NCBI GenBank assembly: GCA_021779655.1
Contig: JAJYAF010000143.1
Location: 1 to 6,145 of the forward strand
Direction: 5' to 3'
Length of the DNA stretch: 6,145 nucleotides
Source: Pseudomonadota bacterium
GTDB lineage: Bacteria > Pseudomonadota > Alphaproteobacteria > Acetobacterales > Acetobacteraceae
Shown here: piece after piece, positions 5,783 through 6,145 of the stretch
Layout: each line of letters starts with the position of its first letter
Position numbering within the stretch: the stretch's first letter is position 1
Position numbers and translations under genes: made by a program
The notes under the pieces: model-generated
What the model saw: only the letters and a program-made list of their open reading frames with translations
Databases searched by the model: none
What the model was told of the DNA's origin: nothing

Positions 5783-6145
<363 letters not shown>

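Overview
The window looks like a chromosomal segment of a G+C-rich alphaproteobacterium. Acetobacteraceae/Rhodospirillales is the most likely group, but this is inferred from protein flavour and gene content, not from a marker gene. It splits into a small accessory-looking left end (1 to about 1264) and a compact block of housekeeping genes (about 1265 to 6145). I see no rRNA, tRNA, CRISPR array, insertion sequence, transposase or phage gene.

Left end: the 3' part of a small protein resembling the DUF6894 family ends at 210. After 81 bases with no usual start codon in its frame comes a cytoplasmic histidine kinase (292-1122). Its first 35 or so residues are not kinase sequence but a piece of the methylation/signalling helix of a methyl-accepting chemotaxis protein (MCP). 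No response regulator, receptor body or other chemotaxis gene is visible. I read it as a natural MCP-kinase chimera, either a degraded remnant or a rewired orphan kinase. An AT-richer non-coding stretch of 142 bp (1123-1264) follows.

Core block: an M20-family zinc dipeptidase lies on the minus strand (2641-1265). It diverges from a plus-strand operon of three genes, cysS (cysteinyl-tRNA synthetase), a TrmJ-type tRNA 2'-O-methyltransferase and an LpxL/HtrB-family lipid A acyltransferase. Both junctions in the operon are four-base ATGA overlaps, so the three genes are very probably co-transcribed and translationally coupled. The operon meets the 3' end of hemB (porphobilinogen synthase), which enters from the right edge on the minus strand. 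A short perfect hairpin lies between the two converging stop codons.

The core genes serve tRNA charging, tRNA anticodon-loop modification, outer-membrane lipid A acylation and tetrapyrrole synthesis, and all look intact with their catalytic motifs. The part most worth a second look is the kinase chimera and its junction. The rest is ordinary apart from small regulatory-scale details: a stem-loop abutting the cysS start, start-codon choices, and an AT-rich patch in trmJ.
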